From: Knufia peltigerae
Taxonomy: Eukaryota > Ascomycota > Eurotiomycetes > Chaetothyriales > Trichomeriaceae
Reading direction: 5' to 3'
Length of the DNA stretch: 64,000 nt
NCBI GenBank assembly: GCA_030247855.1
Contig: JAPDRN010000049.1
Span: forward strand, 62,001 to 126,000
In this document: positions 35,511 through 43,860 of the stretch, in pieces
How the letters are laid out: each line of letters starts with the position of its first letter
Numbering within the stretch: the first letter of the stretch is position 1
The notes under the pieces: model-generated
What the model saw: the letters and a program-made list of their open reading frames with translations, nothing else
What the model was told of the DNA's origin: nothing
The model's database searches: none
Translations under genes and position numbers: made by a program

Positions 35511-36818
35511 ATGAGCAACGCGCAGCACTGGATCGCCCGCAAGGGCCAGCCCCTGCAGGGCAGCCTGACCATTCCCGGCGACAAGTCGGTCTCGCACCGC
35601 TCGGTGATGTTCGCCGCGCTGGCCGATGGCACCTCGCATATCGAAGGCTTCCTGGAAGGCGAAGACACCCGCGCCACCGCGCGCATCTTCAGTCAGTTGG
35701 GCGTGCGCATCGAAACTCCCAGCGCATCGCAGCGCGTCGTGCACGGCGTCGGCATCGACGGCCTGCAGGCACCCAGCGCACCGCTTGATTGCGGCAACGC
35801 CGGCACCGGCATGCGTCTGCTCGCCGGCCTGCTGGCCGGTCAGGCATTCGACAGCACGCTGGTCGGCGACGAATCGCTGTCCGGCCGTCCGATGCGCCGC
35901 GTCACCGGTCCTCTGTCGCAGATGGGCGCGAAGATCGACACCGAGGCAGATGGCACGCCACCGCTGCACGTGCATGGCGGGCAGACGCTGAACGGCATCG
36001 ACTTTTCCTCGCCGGTAGCCAGCGCACAGATCAAGTCCGCCGTGCTGCTGGCCGGCCTGTACGCGCATGGCGAAACCAGCGTCACCGAGCCGCACCCGAC
36101 CCGCGACTACACCGAGCGCATGCTGTCCGCATTCGGCGTGGATATCGCGTTCTCGCCAGGCAAGGCCCGCCTGCGTGGCGGCCAGCGCCTGCGCGCGACC
36201 GACATCGTGGTGCCGGCCGACTTCTCTTCGGCCGCGTTCTTCCTGGTCGCTGCCAGCATCATTCCCGGCTCCGAGCTGCGCCTGAAGCAGGTCGGCCTCA
36301 ATCCGCGCCGTACCGGCCTGCTGCACGCGCTGCGCCTGATGGGCGCGGACATCACCGAAGAGAACCCGGCAGAGCAGGGTGGCGAACCGGTGGCCGATCT
36401 GGTGGTGCGCTACGCGCCGCTGAAGGGCGCGCGCATTCCGGAGGAACTGGTGCCGGACATGATCGACGAATTCCCGGCCCTGTTCGTGGCCGCTGCCGCC
36501 GCTGAAGGGCAGACCGTGGTGGCCGGCGCTGCCGAACTGCGGGTGAAGGAATCCGATCGTCTGGCGGCGATGGCGACCGGCCTGCGCACGCTGGGCATGC
36601 AGGTGGACGAAACCGAAGATGGCGCCACCCTGCACGGCGGCGTAGCGCTGGGCAGTGGCACCATTGAAAGCCACGGCGATCATCGGATCGCGATGGCCTT
36701 CGCCATTGCCGGCCAGATCAGCCATGGCGAAGTACGCATCAACGACATTGCCAACGTCGCAACGTCCTTCCCGGACTTCGACGGCCTGGCCCGCAGCGCC
36801 GGCTTCAACCTGGCCTGA
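35511..36818 (+). CDS. aroA: 3-phosphoshikimate 1-carboxyvinyltransferase (EPSP synthase)
   Basis: A 435-residue EPSP synthase (EC 2.5.1.19) of the shikimate pathway. Substrate-binding PGDKSVSHRS, DCGNAGTGMRLLAGL, ASAQIKSAVLLAGL, ELRVKESDRL and HGDHRIAM are all present. The phosphoenolpyruvate-site residue corresponding to the glyphosate-tolerant Ala of class II enzymes reads Gly here (GNAGTG), the ordinary sensitive state, although the rest resembles class II. It ends the serC-pheA-aroA cluster, with 75 bp after pheA. Confidence 0.97.
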   Translation: MSNAQHWIARKGQPLQGSLTIPGDKSVSHRSVMFAALADGTSHIEGFLEGEDTRATARIFSQLGVRIETPSASQRVVHGVGIDGLQAPSAPLDCGNAGTGMRLLAGLLAGQAFDSTLVGDESLSGRPMRRVTGPLSQMGAKIDTEADGTPPLHVHGGQTLNGIDFSSPVASAQIKSAVLLAGLYAHGETSVTEPHPTRDYTERMLSAFGVDIAFSPGKARLRGGQRLRATDIVVPADFSSAAFFLVAASIIPGSELRLKQVGLNPRRTGLLHALRLMGADITEENPAEQGGEPVADLVVRYAPLKGARIPEELVPDMIDEFPALFVAAAAAEGQTVVAGAAELRVKESDRLAAMATGLRTLGMQVDETEDGATLHGGVALGSGTIESHGDHRIAMAFAIAGQISHGEVRINDIANVATSFPDFDGLARSAGFNLA

Positions 36819-36827
36819 TCGGCACCA

Positions 36828-36888
36828 CATCCGCCGGGCGTGGCCTGGCGGATCACATGGCCTGGTAGGGGCCAACCTTGGTTGGCAC
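36828..36888. repeat. Two SMAG-type palindromes downstream of aroA
   Basis: A hairpin with arms CCGCCGGGC / GCCTGGCGG at about 36830-36850 is followed by a GTAG-headed forward element at 36865-36888 with core GCCAACCTTGGTTGGC. Confidence 0.7.
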
Positions 36889-36900
36889 GCTTCTGCGCAC

Positions 36901-36932
36901 AAAAAAACGGAGGCCGAGGCCTCCGTTTTCAT
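36901..36932. terminator. Bidirectional terminator between aroA and a TonB gene
   Basis: A run of A, the stem ACGGAGGCC-GA-GGCCTCCGT and a T-run (TTTTC) can stop transcription from both sides of these convergent genes. Confidence 0.85.
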
Positions 36933-36950
36933 TTCAGGCGTTACCGGCGA

Positions 36951-37517
36951 TCAACGTTCGGTACGGAAATCCACCGGTACGCGCACGACGCTGGCCACGG
37001 CGCGGCCCTGATGCACGGCCGGCTCGAACTTCCAACCCTGCACGGTGTTCAACACGGCACGGTCGAGGTCACGGCTGCGTTCACCGCTGCGCGACACGAT
37101 CACCGCATCGGTCACGTTGCCACGGGTATCCACGTTCAAGCTGGCAACCACGCTGCCCTGCACGCCGCTACGCAGCGCGGCGGCCGGATAGCTGGGCTTG
37201 CTGTTGCTTGCCAGCGGGCGCGCCTCACGGCTTCGTACGGCCGGAGCCGCCTTGCGCTGGCTCTGCGCAGGCGCGGCCTGGCGCGTAGCCGGGGCCGGTG
37301 CGATAGCAACCGGCGTTTCCGTGGCCGGCAGCATGCGCTCGCTTACCGGCGCCGGCGCAACCTCATCATGGCTGGCGAAACGCAGCCAGACCAGAGCGGC
37401 TGCGAACATCGCCACGATCAGGGCCAGCCACAGCCAAGGAGAGGTCGAGCGGGGCTCAAGCGCGCCATTCTGCTGCAGTTGCGGTGAATGAAGGTTCTCG
37501 TGGGTGGTGGCAGTCAT
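36951..37517 (-). CDS. Energy transducer TonB
   Basis: A 188-residue inner-membrane TonB-like protein. One membrane helix lies near residues 28-46 (WLWLALIVAMFAAALVWL), followed by an Ala/Pro-rich periplasmic stretch and a TonB C-terminal domain (PSYPAAALRSGVQGSVVASL ... WKFEPAVHQGRAV). It would pass proton-motive force to outer-membrane receptors such as the two encoded in this window. The linker is short. It is adjacent to a second TonB-like gene on the same strand. Confidence 0.9.
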   Translation of the reverse strand: MTATTHENLHSPQLQQNGALEPRSTSPWLWLALIVAMFAAALVWLRFASHDEVAPAPVSERMLPATETPVAIAPAPATRQAAPAQSQRKAAPAVRSREARPLASNSKPSYPAAALRSGVQGSVVASLNVDTRGNVTDAVIVSRSGERSRDLDRAVLNTVQGWKFEPAVHQGRAVASVVRVPVDFRTER

Positions 37518-37635
37518 CGCAAACTCCTCACGTCAGTAACGACGCCCAGAGTGTTGCCCGAGGCGGCGTCGCAGCGTGTCAGCATTGCGTCAACGCGACC
37601 TGCAAGGTTCAGCTTTTCTGCGGGGAAGCATTCAG

Positions 37636-38280
37636 TTACTGCGGCTTGAAATCGAACGGCACTTCAATGCTGCCCGGCACCGGCTGGCCATTGCTGACCG
37701 CGGGGCTGAAGCGCCAGCGACGCACCGCGTCCGTTGCCGCGCGATCCAGTTCACGCGAACCGCTGCGCTGGATCACCGTCACGTTGTTCGGGTAGCCGGT
37801 GGCGTCCACCTCCACCCGCACCACCACGCTGCCTGCTTCACCGCGTCGCAGGGCGGCGGCCGGGTAGGCCGGCGGCGGCGACTGGCCGGCAATCGGCATC
37901 GGCTGCGCATTGGCGGTTGCCGGCGCCGCAGTGCCCGGCGCGGACGGGGCTGGCTCAACCGTGGCCGGCGGCGGGGGCGGGGCGGTCTCCACCAGCTTCG
38001 GCGCATCTTCTTCGTCCGGCACCGGGGCCGGCTTGGCGTCAGGCATATCGCTGGAACCTGCCGCCGCGGCCAGTGGTTCGGGCAGCGGTTCCACCTGGGC
38101 GGTTTCCTGCGGCGTCTGCGCGGCCGGGTCGGCACGGAAGAATTCCTTGTCGCGTCCGGTCAGCCAGACCAGTACGAACAGCAGGATGCCCACGCCGAAG
38201 GCGATGCCGGCGATCTTCAGGGCGTTGCGCGGGATATGCACGGTGAACGACTTGGCAGGCGACGGACGGGGAGCAGACAT
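37636..38280 (-). CDS. Energy transducer TonB
   Basis: A 214-residue TonB-like protein, a paralogue of its neighbour. The helix is near residues 21-40 (IAGIAFGVGILLFVLVWL). A long Pro/Ala/Glu-rich spacer (PPPPPATVEPAPSAPGTAAP) follows, then the TonB C-terminal domain (AYPAAALRRGEAGSVVVRVE ... WRFSPAVSNGQPV). The spacer is longer than in the other copy and more like a classical TonB. The ATG at 38280 has no clear ribosome site, and serS starts 114 bp away divergently. Confidence 0.9.
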   Translation of the reverse strand: MSAPRPSPAKSFTVHIPRNALKIAGIAFGVGILLFVLVWLTGRDKEFFRADPAAQTPQETAQVEPLPEPLAAAAGSSDMPDAKPAPVPDEEDAPKLVETAPPPPPATVEPAPSAPGTAAPATANAQPMPIAGQSPPPAYPAAALRRGEAGSVVVRVEVDATGYPNNVTVIQRSGSRELDRAATDAVRRWRFSPAVSNGQPVPGSIEVPFDFKPQ

Positions 38281-38393
38281 GGACCAGACCAGTACGGAAT
38301 GCCTCGATTCTGCCACGACCGGAATGAACCGGGCGGCAGAATTCCGTATAACAGGCGATAATCCCGTTCCTGTTACCCACCACGACGCCTGCC

Positions 38394-39674
38394 ATGCTTG
38401 ATCCAGCCCTGCTCCGCCACCAGCCCGCCGACCTCGCCGAACGCCTGCGCACCAGCCGCGGCTTCGAGCTCGACGTGTCTGCCCTGGAGTCACTGGAGGC
38501 GGATCGCAAGCGCATCCAGGTGCGTACCCAGGAGCTGCAGAGCCTGCGCAACAGCCGCTCCAAGGCCATCGGCCAGGCCAAGGCCAAGGGCGAGGACGTT
38601 TCGGCCATCATGGCCGAGGTGGCCGCCTTCGCCGATGAGCTGAAGGCCTCGGAAGTGGCCCTGGACGAGCTGCGCGAGAAGATCGACACGATCTCGATGG
38701 GCATCCCGAACATTCCCGCCGATGACGTGCCGGCCGGCGCCGACGAGAGCGAGAACGTCGAGCAGTCGCGCTGGGGTACCCCGCGCCAGTTCGATTTCAA
38801 GGTGCTCGACCACGTCGAACTGGGCGCGCGCAACAAGTGGCTGGACGGCGAGACCGCTGCCAAGCTGTCCGGCTCGCGCTTCACCGTGTTGCGTGGCCCG
38901 ATCGCGCGCCTGCACCGTGCCCTGGCCCAGTTCATGCTCGACCTGCACAGCGGCGAGCACGAGTACCAGGAAACCAACGTGCCGGTGATCGTCAACGCCG
39001 ACAGCCTGTACGGCACCGGCCAGCTGCCCAAGTTCGAAGAGGACATGTTCATCACCCAGCTGGGTGAGCAGAAGCGTTACCTCATCTCGACCTCGGAAAT
39101 CTCGCTGACCAACATCGCCCGCGACGAGATCCTCGACGCCGAGCGCCTGCCGCTGCGCATGACCGCCCATTCGCTGTGCTTCCGTTCCGAAGCCGGCAGC
39201 GGCGGCCGCGACGTGCGCGGCATGATCCGCCAGCACCAGTTCGAGAAGGTCGAGCTGGTCTCGATCTGCCGTCCGGAAGACAGCGACGCCGAGCACCAGC
39301 GCATGACCCGCTGTGCCGAAGTAGTGCTGGAAAAGCTGGGCCTGCCGTACCGCAAGGTGCTGCTGTGCACCGGCGACATGGGCTTCTCGGCCATCAAGAC
39401 CTACGACCTGGAAGTCTGGCTGCCGTCGCAGGAAACCTACCGCGAGATTTCCTCGTGTTCGAACTGTGGCGACTTCCAGGCCCGCCGCATGCAGGCCCGC
39501 TGGCGCAACCCGGCCACCGGCAAGCCGGAGCTGGCACATACGCTGAACGGTTCGGGCGTGGCCGTCGGCCGCGCGATGATCGCGGTGATGGAGAACTACC
39601 AGAACGCCGACGGCAGCATCACCGTGCCCGAAGCCCTGCGCCCGTACATGGGCGGTATCGAAACCATCGGCTGA
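38394..39674 (+). CDS. serS: Seryl-tRNA synthetase
   Basis: A 426-residue class II aminoacyl-tRNA synthetase that charges tRNA-Ser. The N-terminal coiled-coil tRNA arm spans residues 27-100 (SLEADRKRIQVRTQELQSLR). Class II motifs follow: TSEISLTN, the FRSEAGSGGRDVRGMIRQHQ motif 2, and TLNGSGVAVGRAMIAVMENY as motif 3. A dense SMAG cluster lies directly after the stop codon. Confidence 0.98.
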   Translation: MLDPALLRHQPADLAERLRTSRGFELDVSALESLEADRKRIQVRTQELQSLRNSRSKAIGQAKAKGEDVSAIMAEVAAFADELKASEVALDELREKIDTISMGIPNIPADDVPAGADESENVEQSRWGTPRQFDFKVLDHVELGARNKWLDGETAAKLSGSRFTVLRGPIARLHRALAQFMLDLHSGEHEYQETNVPVIVNADSLYGTGQLPKFEEDMFITQLGEQKRYLISTSEISLTNIARDEILDAERLPLRMTAHSLCFRSEAGSGGRDVRGMIRQHQFEKVELVSICRPEDSDAEHQRMTRCAEVVLEKLGLPYRKVLLCTGDMGFSAIKTYDLEVWLPSQETYREISSCSNCGDFQARRMQARWRNPATGKPELAHTLNGSGVAVGRAMIAVMENYQNADGSITVPEALRPYMGGIETIG

Positions 39675-39679
39675 ATCCG

Positions 39680-39870
39680 GTAGGTGCCATGCCTGCATGG
39701 CACTGCTCTGGCTTTGGTGGGTGCCATGCTTGCATGGCACCGCATCCACGCATGGCGCGGATCTACTGATGCGGTGCGGCATCCACGCATGGCGTGGATC
39801 TATTGTGCGGTGCTGCATCCATGCGCTGAGGGGGCTGGGGCTTTGCAGTAGATCCACGCCATGCGTGGAT
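39680..39870. repeat. Dense SMAG repeat cluster after serS
   Basis: At least five short palindromes in 190 bp: GTAG forward at 39680-39703 and a second copy of the same core (TGCCATGCTTGCATGGCA) at 39721-39739. A reversed unit ends ATCTAC at 39766, another reversed unit ends ATCTAT near 39803, and a forward GTAG unit lies at 39848-39870. Two core types alternate (TGCCATG and ATCCACGC). Confidence 0.85.
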
Positions 39871-39881
39871 AGCGCAATCCA

Positions 39882-40232
39882 TCAGCCCGCCAAGCGCAGC
39901 TTCTCCAGCGGCACCCAGCCCGCTTCCCCACTCTCCGGCACACACCACGCCCAACCATTGAGCGTGCGCACCCCGCGCAGCTGCTGCCCCGGGTCCACAT
40001 CCAGCTCCCGCGCGCAGTAGTCCTCCGTGGCAAACGCACCCCCCAGCGCATCGCGACCGATCACCGGCGCCGGTACGAACCCGGGCTGTTGCCCCTCGGC
40101 CTCGCATAGAAACCAGTCCTCCCAACCCTCGGGCCCCTCATAACGCTCGCCCACCACCAGCGCCTGCCCACGGTGCAGGGTAATCGGGTGCGGAAATTCG
40201 CTGCGATGCACAGCCGTCACGATGTAGTCCAT
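39882..40232 (-). CDS. SH3 domain-like protein
   Basis: A 116-residue soluble protein that reads as two variant SH3-like barrels in tandem: the first around YEGPEGWEDWFLCEAEGQQP with GFVPAPVI, the second around LNGWAWCVPESGEAGWVPLE. The WV-P-hydrophobic endings are typical of SH3 and SH3b domains. The ATG at 40232 is chosen because it leaves the first barrel complete and has GAGGCG close upstream. No signal peptide, so it is cytoplasmic. The ligand is unknown. Confidence 0.72.
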   Translation of the reverse strand: MDYIVTAVHRSEFPHPITLHRGQALVVGERYEGPEGWEDWFLCEAEGQQPGFVPAPVIGRDALGGAFATEDYCARELDVDPGQQLRGVRTLNGWAWCVPESGEAGWVPLEKLRLAG

Positions 40233-40246
40233 CGCCTCATGCTGGC

Positions 40247-40276
40247 AAAAAAAACGGCCCCGCAAAAGCAGGGCCG
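40247..40276 (-). terminator. Rho-independent terminator of azoR
   Basis: On the minus strand a 9-bp stem (CGGCCCTGC / GCGGGGCCG, one G-U pair) with a TTTT loop is followed by eight T. Confidence 0.85.
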
Positions 40277-40361
40277 CCAGGGTGGGCCGGGATGGGGGAG
40301 GGAATCCCGGCCCGCGTTCAACGCCCAGACGAGGGAGAGAGGCGCCGAACGCTGGAACGCG

Positions 40362-40949
40362 TTACGCCGCTGCCACTTCCGCCATCTCATGCGACGGCAG
40401 CGCTGCCAGTGCACCGGCAATGGCGTCTTCGCGATGCTGCGGCGAATAGGCGATGCCCTCGGCACGCACGAACTCGATGTCGTTGATGCCCCAGAAGGCA
40501 AACGTCTGGCGCAGGAAGGGCTCCTGGAAGTCCGCCGGCGAATCGGTGTAGATGCCGCCACGGCTGCTGACCACGATCACCCGCTTGCCACCGGCCAGGC
40601 CCACCGGGCCGTTCTCGGTGTACTTGAAGGTGCGCCCGGCCACCGCCACGCGGTCGATCCAAGCCTTCAGGGTGGAGGGCACGCTGAAGTTGTACATCGG
40701 CGCACCGATCACCACGATGTCGGCAGCCAGGAACTGCTCGAGCACCTGTTCAGCATCAGCGGCCTCGGCCGGATCGGTCTTGGCCAGCGAACCACTACGC
40801 AGATGCGGTACCGGATTGGCGTCAAGATCGCGATAATCGACCTGCAGGCCGTCGATCTGCTGCTTGAACTGGGCCACCACGGCGGCGGTCAGGTGGCGGG
40901 AGACGGAGTTGTCGCCAAGCACGCTGGCGTCGATGTGCAGAAGCTTCAT
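40362..40949 (-). CDS. azoR: FMN-dependent NADH-azoreductase
   Basis: A 195-residue flavodoxin-fold quinone/azo reductase. It opens MKLLHIDASVLGDNSVSRHL and contains APMYNFSVPSTLKAWIDRV, the FMN-binding loop of AzoR, and VVSSRGGIYTDSP. Cellular roles include detoxifying quinones and electrophiles. It is divergent from a LysR regulator at 41072, the same gene pairing seen at 1.2-3.2 kb with another quinone reductase. A strong terminator follows the gene. Confidence 0.94.
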   Translation of the reverse strand: MKLLHIDASVLGDNSVSRHLTAAVVAQFKQQIDGLQVDYRDLDANPVPHLRSGSLAKTDPAEAADAEQVLEQFLAADIVVIGAPMYNFSVPSTLKAWIDRVAVAGRTFKYTENGPVGLAGGKRVIVVSSRGGIYTDSPADFQEPFLRQTFAFWGINDIEFVRAEGIAYSPQHREDAIAGALAALPSHEMAEVAAA

Positions 40950-40997
40950 GGCAGTACCTATGTTCGGGAGAGGTGGCGGGCTTGCCGCCGACGGAGA

Positions 40998-41053
40998 GAA
41001 CAATAGGTTGTTGCAAGGGCGGGATAAAGGTGGTTGAATGCCACGTATTGTTC
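40998..41053. promoter_or_regulatory. Inverted repeat in the azoR-lysR spacer
   Basis: GAACAATA at 40998-41005 and its exact complement TATTGTTC at 41046-41053 flank the probable divergent promoters. Paired half-sites about 48 bp apart fit looping or two-site binding by a LysR-type tetramer. Confidence 0.5.
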
Positions 41054-41071
41054 TACTAATGGAACTAGGGT

Positions 41072-42064
41072 ATGCATGACCTGAATGATCTGTACTACTT
41101 CGCGATGGTGGTTGACCACGGCGGTTTCGCCGCCGCCGAGCGCGCACTGGGCATCCCCAAGTCGCGCCTGAGCCGCCGTATCAGCCAGCTGGAAACCGAC
41201 CTGGGCGTGCGCCTGCTGCAGCGCTCCACGCGCCGCTTTGCCGTCACCGATGTCGGTACCAGCGTGCACCGCCACGCCCAGACCATGCTGGCCGAGGCGC
41301 AGGCCGCGCGCGAGGTGGTGGACCGCCTCAGCGCCGAGCCACGCGGCCTGGTACGCGCCAGCGTGCCGGTATCGCTGGCGCAGATGCAGCTGCCCAAGCT
41401 GCTGCCCAAGTTCCTCGAGCAGTACCCGAAGGTGCGGCTGCAGCTGAACATCAGCAACCGTCGCGTGGACATCATCAACGAAGGCTACGACGTGGCCCTG
41501 CGCGTGCGTTCGCGCCTGGACGACGACGGCAGTCTGGTGATGCGCAGCTTTGGCCAGGTGCAGGAACTGCTGGTGGCCAGCCCGAAGTACCTGGACCGCG
41601 CCGGCCGCCCGAAGGACCCGGAAGAACTGGCAAACCACGTCACCTTGAGCATCAGCGAAGACGAGGCACGCCAGCGCTGGGAACTGCACGGACCGGAAGG
41701 CGCGGTACGCCGGGTGGACCTGCAGCCGCGCGTGGCCGGTTTCGACTTCCCGCTGCTGCAGAGCATGGTGAAGGACGGCTTCGGCATCACCATGCTGCCG
41801 GAAACCGTCTGCGCCGATGCCGTGCGCAATGGCGAGCTGGAAGTGGTGCTGCCGGACTGGTCGCTGCCGCAGGGTGTGTGCCACGCCGTGTTCGCCTCGC
41901 GCCGCGGCCTGCTGCCGGCGGTGCGCGTGTTCATCGACTTCCTGGCCGAGCACCTGCCGCCGCAGCTGGAGGCCTCGCGCCTGGATTGCGGTGGCGCCTG
42001 CGAGAAGGCCAAGGAGCGCATCAAGGCCAGTGCGCTGGGTGCGTTGGCGGTGGATGCGGGCTGA
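41072..42064 (+). CDS. LysR family transcriptional regulator (azoR-linked)
   Basis: A 330-residue LysR-type regulator. The N-terminal HTH reads HGGFAAAERALGIPKSRLSR with RISQLETDLGVRLLQRSTRR; the effector domain starts near residue 90 (VRASVPVSLAQMQLPKLLPK). It is longer than usual by a C-terminal tail of about 25 residues (ECDGGACEKAKE-like region). It is divergent from azoR, suggesting that quinone or electrophile stress is the signal. A SMAG hairpin lies downstream. Confidence 0.94.
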   Translation: MHDLNDLYYFAMVVDHGGFAAAERALGIPKSRLSRRISQLETDLGVRLLQRSTRRFAVTDVGTSVHRHAQTMLAEAQAAREVVDRLSAEPRGLVRASVPVSLAQMQLPKLLPKFLEQYPKVRLQLNISNRRVDIINEGYDVALRVRSRLDDDGSLVMRSFGQVQELLVASPKYLDRAGRPKDPEELANHVTLSISEDEARQRWELHGPEGAVRRVDLQPRVAGFDFPLLQSMVKDGFGITMLPETVCADAVRNGELEVVLPDWSLPQGVCHAVFASRRGLLPAVRVFIDFLAEHLPPQLEASRLDCGGACEKAKERIKASALGALAVDAG

Positions 42065-42099
42065 GGCCTTCCTCGGCGGCAACGCCGATCCGTGAAACG

Positions 42100-42127
42100 G
42101 TAGCGCCGGGCCATGCCCGGCGTTTTC
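42100..42127 (+). repeat. SMAG repeat that could also serve as a terminator
   Basis: GTAG followed by the hairpin CGCCGGGCCATGCCCGGCG and TTTT. It lies 36 bp after the LysR stop codon. Confidence 0.7.
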
Positions 42128-42142
42128 GGTTTCCGGCGCCGA

Positions 42143-43213
42143 TCACTTCCGCCCGAACAACCGGTCCCAGAAGCTGCGGCGCGGTTGTGCCGACGCTGCG
42201 GGCTCGGCAATGACCGGTGCTTCCAGCACCGCCATCAGTTCCGCGCTGCGTGGCTTCTTCAGGAAGCGCGCGTAGTCCAGATAGCCGGTCACCTTGCTCA
42301 TGTGCAGGTGCTCGGGCATCGCAGGCAGTGCGCCGCCCTGCAGCAGCACCCGCAACGCCTGCGGGCGATCCAGGCGGATCGCTTCGAACAGTGCGGTGCC
42401 GCCGCATCCGGGTTCGATCTGGTTGGCGCGCTGTGGCGCATCCTTCAGCAGGTCTCGCAGCACATCTGTGTCATTACGCTCTACGGCGGCCACCAGCCGC
42501 GCCAGCGCCTCGGCTTCTTCCGGAGGCAGGCTGTCGCGGTAGGTCTGGTCGGCGATCTCGCGCTCATCACGTCCGTCACCGCCCTGGATGCACAGGAAAT
42601 CGGTGACCAGGGCTGCAGGGATTCCAGCCGTATCCAGCGCCCAGTAGCTGGGATACACGCCGTCGCCCCAGCCGCTGGTGAATACGACCAGCCCATGCGG
42701 CGAGTCCTCACCCCAGGGACGGTACTCGGCGCCTTCATCCAGGCCCTCGTGGTCGATCAGCGCATCAGACCATTCGCTGTTCTCGTCGCCATCGGCCTGT
42801 TCGATCAGGGCCAGCAGTGCCTGCTGGGTATCGGTGTCCATGAAGCAGCCAATGCCGGCGTCGACCGGGTAGCCGATGAAGCTGTCCTCATCCAGGCCGG
42901 CGAGGTCCTGTGTGGTCCAGCGCGCCATCTGCCAATGCAATGCGGAAGCGCTCAGCGCCGCACGCGGCTTGAACCAGGCCACGGCCAGCGCCGGGCGGCC
43001 GCTATGCACGATGATCTCGACCGGATGCCGGCCCAGCGGGGCGGTGTAGTCGGCCAGCGCAGGCGCCTCGGCCTGGACCAGCGGATCGCAGACCACCAGC
43101 TGCCCGCTGCTGACCGGCAGATGGCCGGCGAACGTGCGGTGCAGAGCAACTGCGGCCAGCTGGGCATCGTCCAGCAGGCAGGTGCGCAGGTTGGCCAGGT
43201 CGAGGTGGGCCAT
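42143..43213 (-). CDS. DUF4241 domain protein with C-terminal ankyrin-like segment
   Basis: A 356-residue cytoplasmic protein. Residues 1-225 match DUF4241 as I know it (VVCDPLV, GYPVDAGIGCFMD, GDGVYPSYWALDTAGIPAAL followed by VTDF). The remainder (EALARLVAAVERNDTDVLRD and GGTALFEAIRLDRPQALRVLLQGGA) reads as two ankyrin-like repeats. GGAG precedes the ATG at 43213. The DUF4241 function is unknown; the family occurs among polymorphic toxin immunity-like proteins, so its place next to the RHS island is of note, but it lies outside the repeat-bounded segment. Confidence 0.78.
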   Translation of the reverse strand: MAHLDLANLRTCLLDDAQLAAVALHRTFAGHLPVSSGQLVVCDPLVQAEAPALADYTAPLGRHPVEIIVHSGRPALAVAWFKPRAALSASALHWQMARWTTQDLAGLDEDSFIGYPVDAGIGCFMDTDTQQALLALIEQADGDENSEWSDALIDHEGLDEGAEYRPWGEDSPHGLVVFTSGWGDGVYPSYWALDTAGIPAALVTDFLCIQGGDGRDEREIADQTYRDSLPPEEAEALARLVAAVERNDTDVLRDLLKDAPQRANQIEPGCGGTALFEAIRLDRPQALRVLLQGGALPAMPEHLHMSKVTGYLDYARFLKKPRSAELMAVLEAPVIAEPAASAQPRRSFWDRLFGRK

Positions 43214-43337
43214 GGGGGCTCCGATTGCAGTGAAGACCCCACCGTGCCGGATGCGAAGGGCAGGGGCAAGGGTGGTCTTGGGCAAATGCTCTTCACGTGC
43301 GAGAATACGCCGCTGCCCGGGCGACCGGGACCCGATT

Positions 43338-43427
43338 GGAGAGATGGCCGAGCGGTTTAAGGCACCGGTCTTGAAAACCGGCGAAGGGTTAAACCTTCCG
43401 TGGGTTCGAATCCCACTCTCTCCGCCA
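43338..43427 (+). tRNA. tRNA-Ser (UGA)
   Basis: A 90-base class II tRNA. The acceptor stem pairs GGAGAGA with TCTCTCC, the anticodon stem CCGGT/ACCGG encloses TTGAA with anticodon TGA, a long variable arm (GAAGGGTTAAACCTTC) follows, and the T-arm reads GTGGGTTCGAATCCCAC. CCA is encoded. Its 3' half is repeated at 49038, marking it as an integration site. Confidence 0.97.
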
Positions 43428-43467
43428 AGATGTTCAGAAGAGCCCCTGCACGCAGGGGCTCTTTTTG
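43367..43467 (+). repeat. Left boundary repeat of the island (attL-like)
   Basis: The tRNA-Ser segment from the anticodon arm to the end of the following terminator is repeated at 49038-49138. The part 43390-43448 (59 bases) is identical in both. The anticodon part has six differences in 28 bases and the terminator loop differs. Confidence 0.88.
43438..43467 (+). terminator. Terminator after tRNA-Ser
   Basis: GAGCCCCTG-CACG-CAGGGGCTC followed by five T. Confidence 0.9.
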
Positions 43468-43860
43468 TTTTTCTGGGCGGTGCGGGACGGACACCTTTGA
43501 GCGGATTCCGTCAGTTGGGGGCTCGTGTCATCGGTCTTACGCCGGTTGTGCCGGATACTGCTGTGCAAACCTGAGCGGTGGTTCTCATTCGGTTCCGCCC
43601 AGATTTGTTGCCATTGGTGTCAGTTGACGCTTATGGGCAATGTCACTGGGGCGAAGATCGTGTAGCTTCTCTTCGATGTTGTTTGTCCCGTTCTGCGATC
43701 GGAAGTCGCAATTGAGAGCGGGTGGCGGACTGCAGTAGATGGGGCGGGGAGCTCAACGCGATTTATTCAATTGACTTCATAACGTGCGCTGCCTCTGTGC
43801 GGCCTGCGCAAGATGCTGCAGCCGAAGAAGACTGATCGACAAATTCATGGAGGAAGTGTA
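43468..43860. other. Leader region of the RHS gene (about 390 bp)
   Basis: No gene is supported here. It should hold the promoter of the RHS gene; a TTGACG at about 43625 is a possible -35 element without an obvious -10. Base composition already differs from the flanking chromosome. Confidence 0.45.

Noticed and set aside
36000..36600. Glyphosate-tolerant class II aroA
   Set aside because: Overall similarity to class II is visible, but the key position reads Gly in GNAGTG, so tolerance cannot be claimed.
35505..36932. 475-codon open frame antisense to aroA
   Set aside because: Shadow of EPSP synthase; low-complexity composition and no ribosome site.
38490..39857. 455-codon open frame antisense to serS
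   Set aside because: Shadow of the synthetase gene.
39680..39870. CRISPR array
   Set aside because: The units are self-complementary palindromes in both orientations with irregular spacing, not direct repeats with unique spacers, and no cas genes are present.
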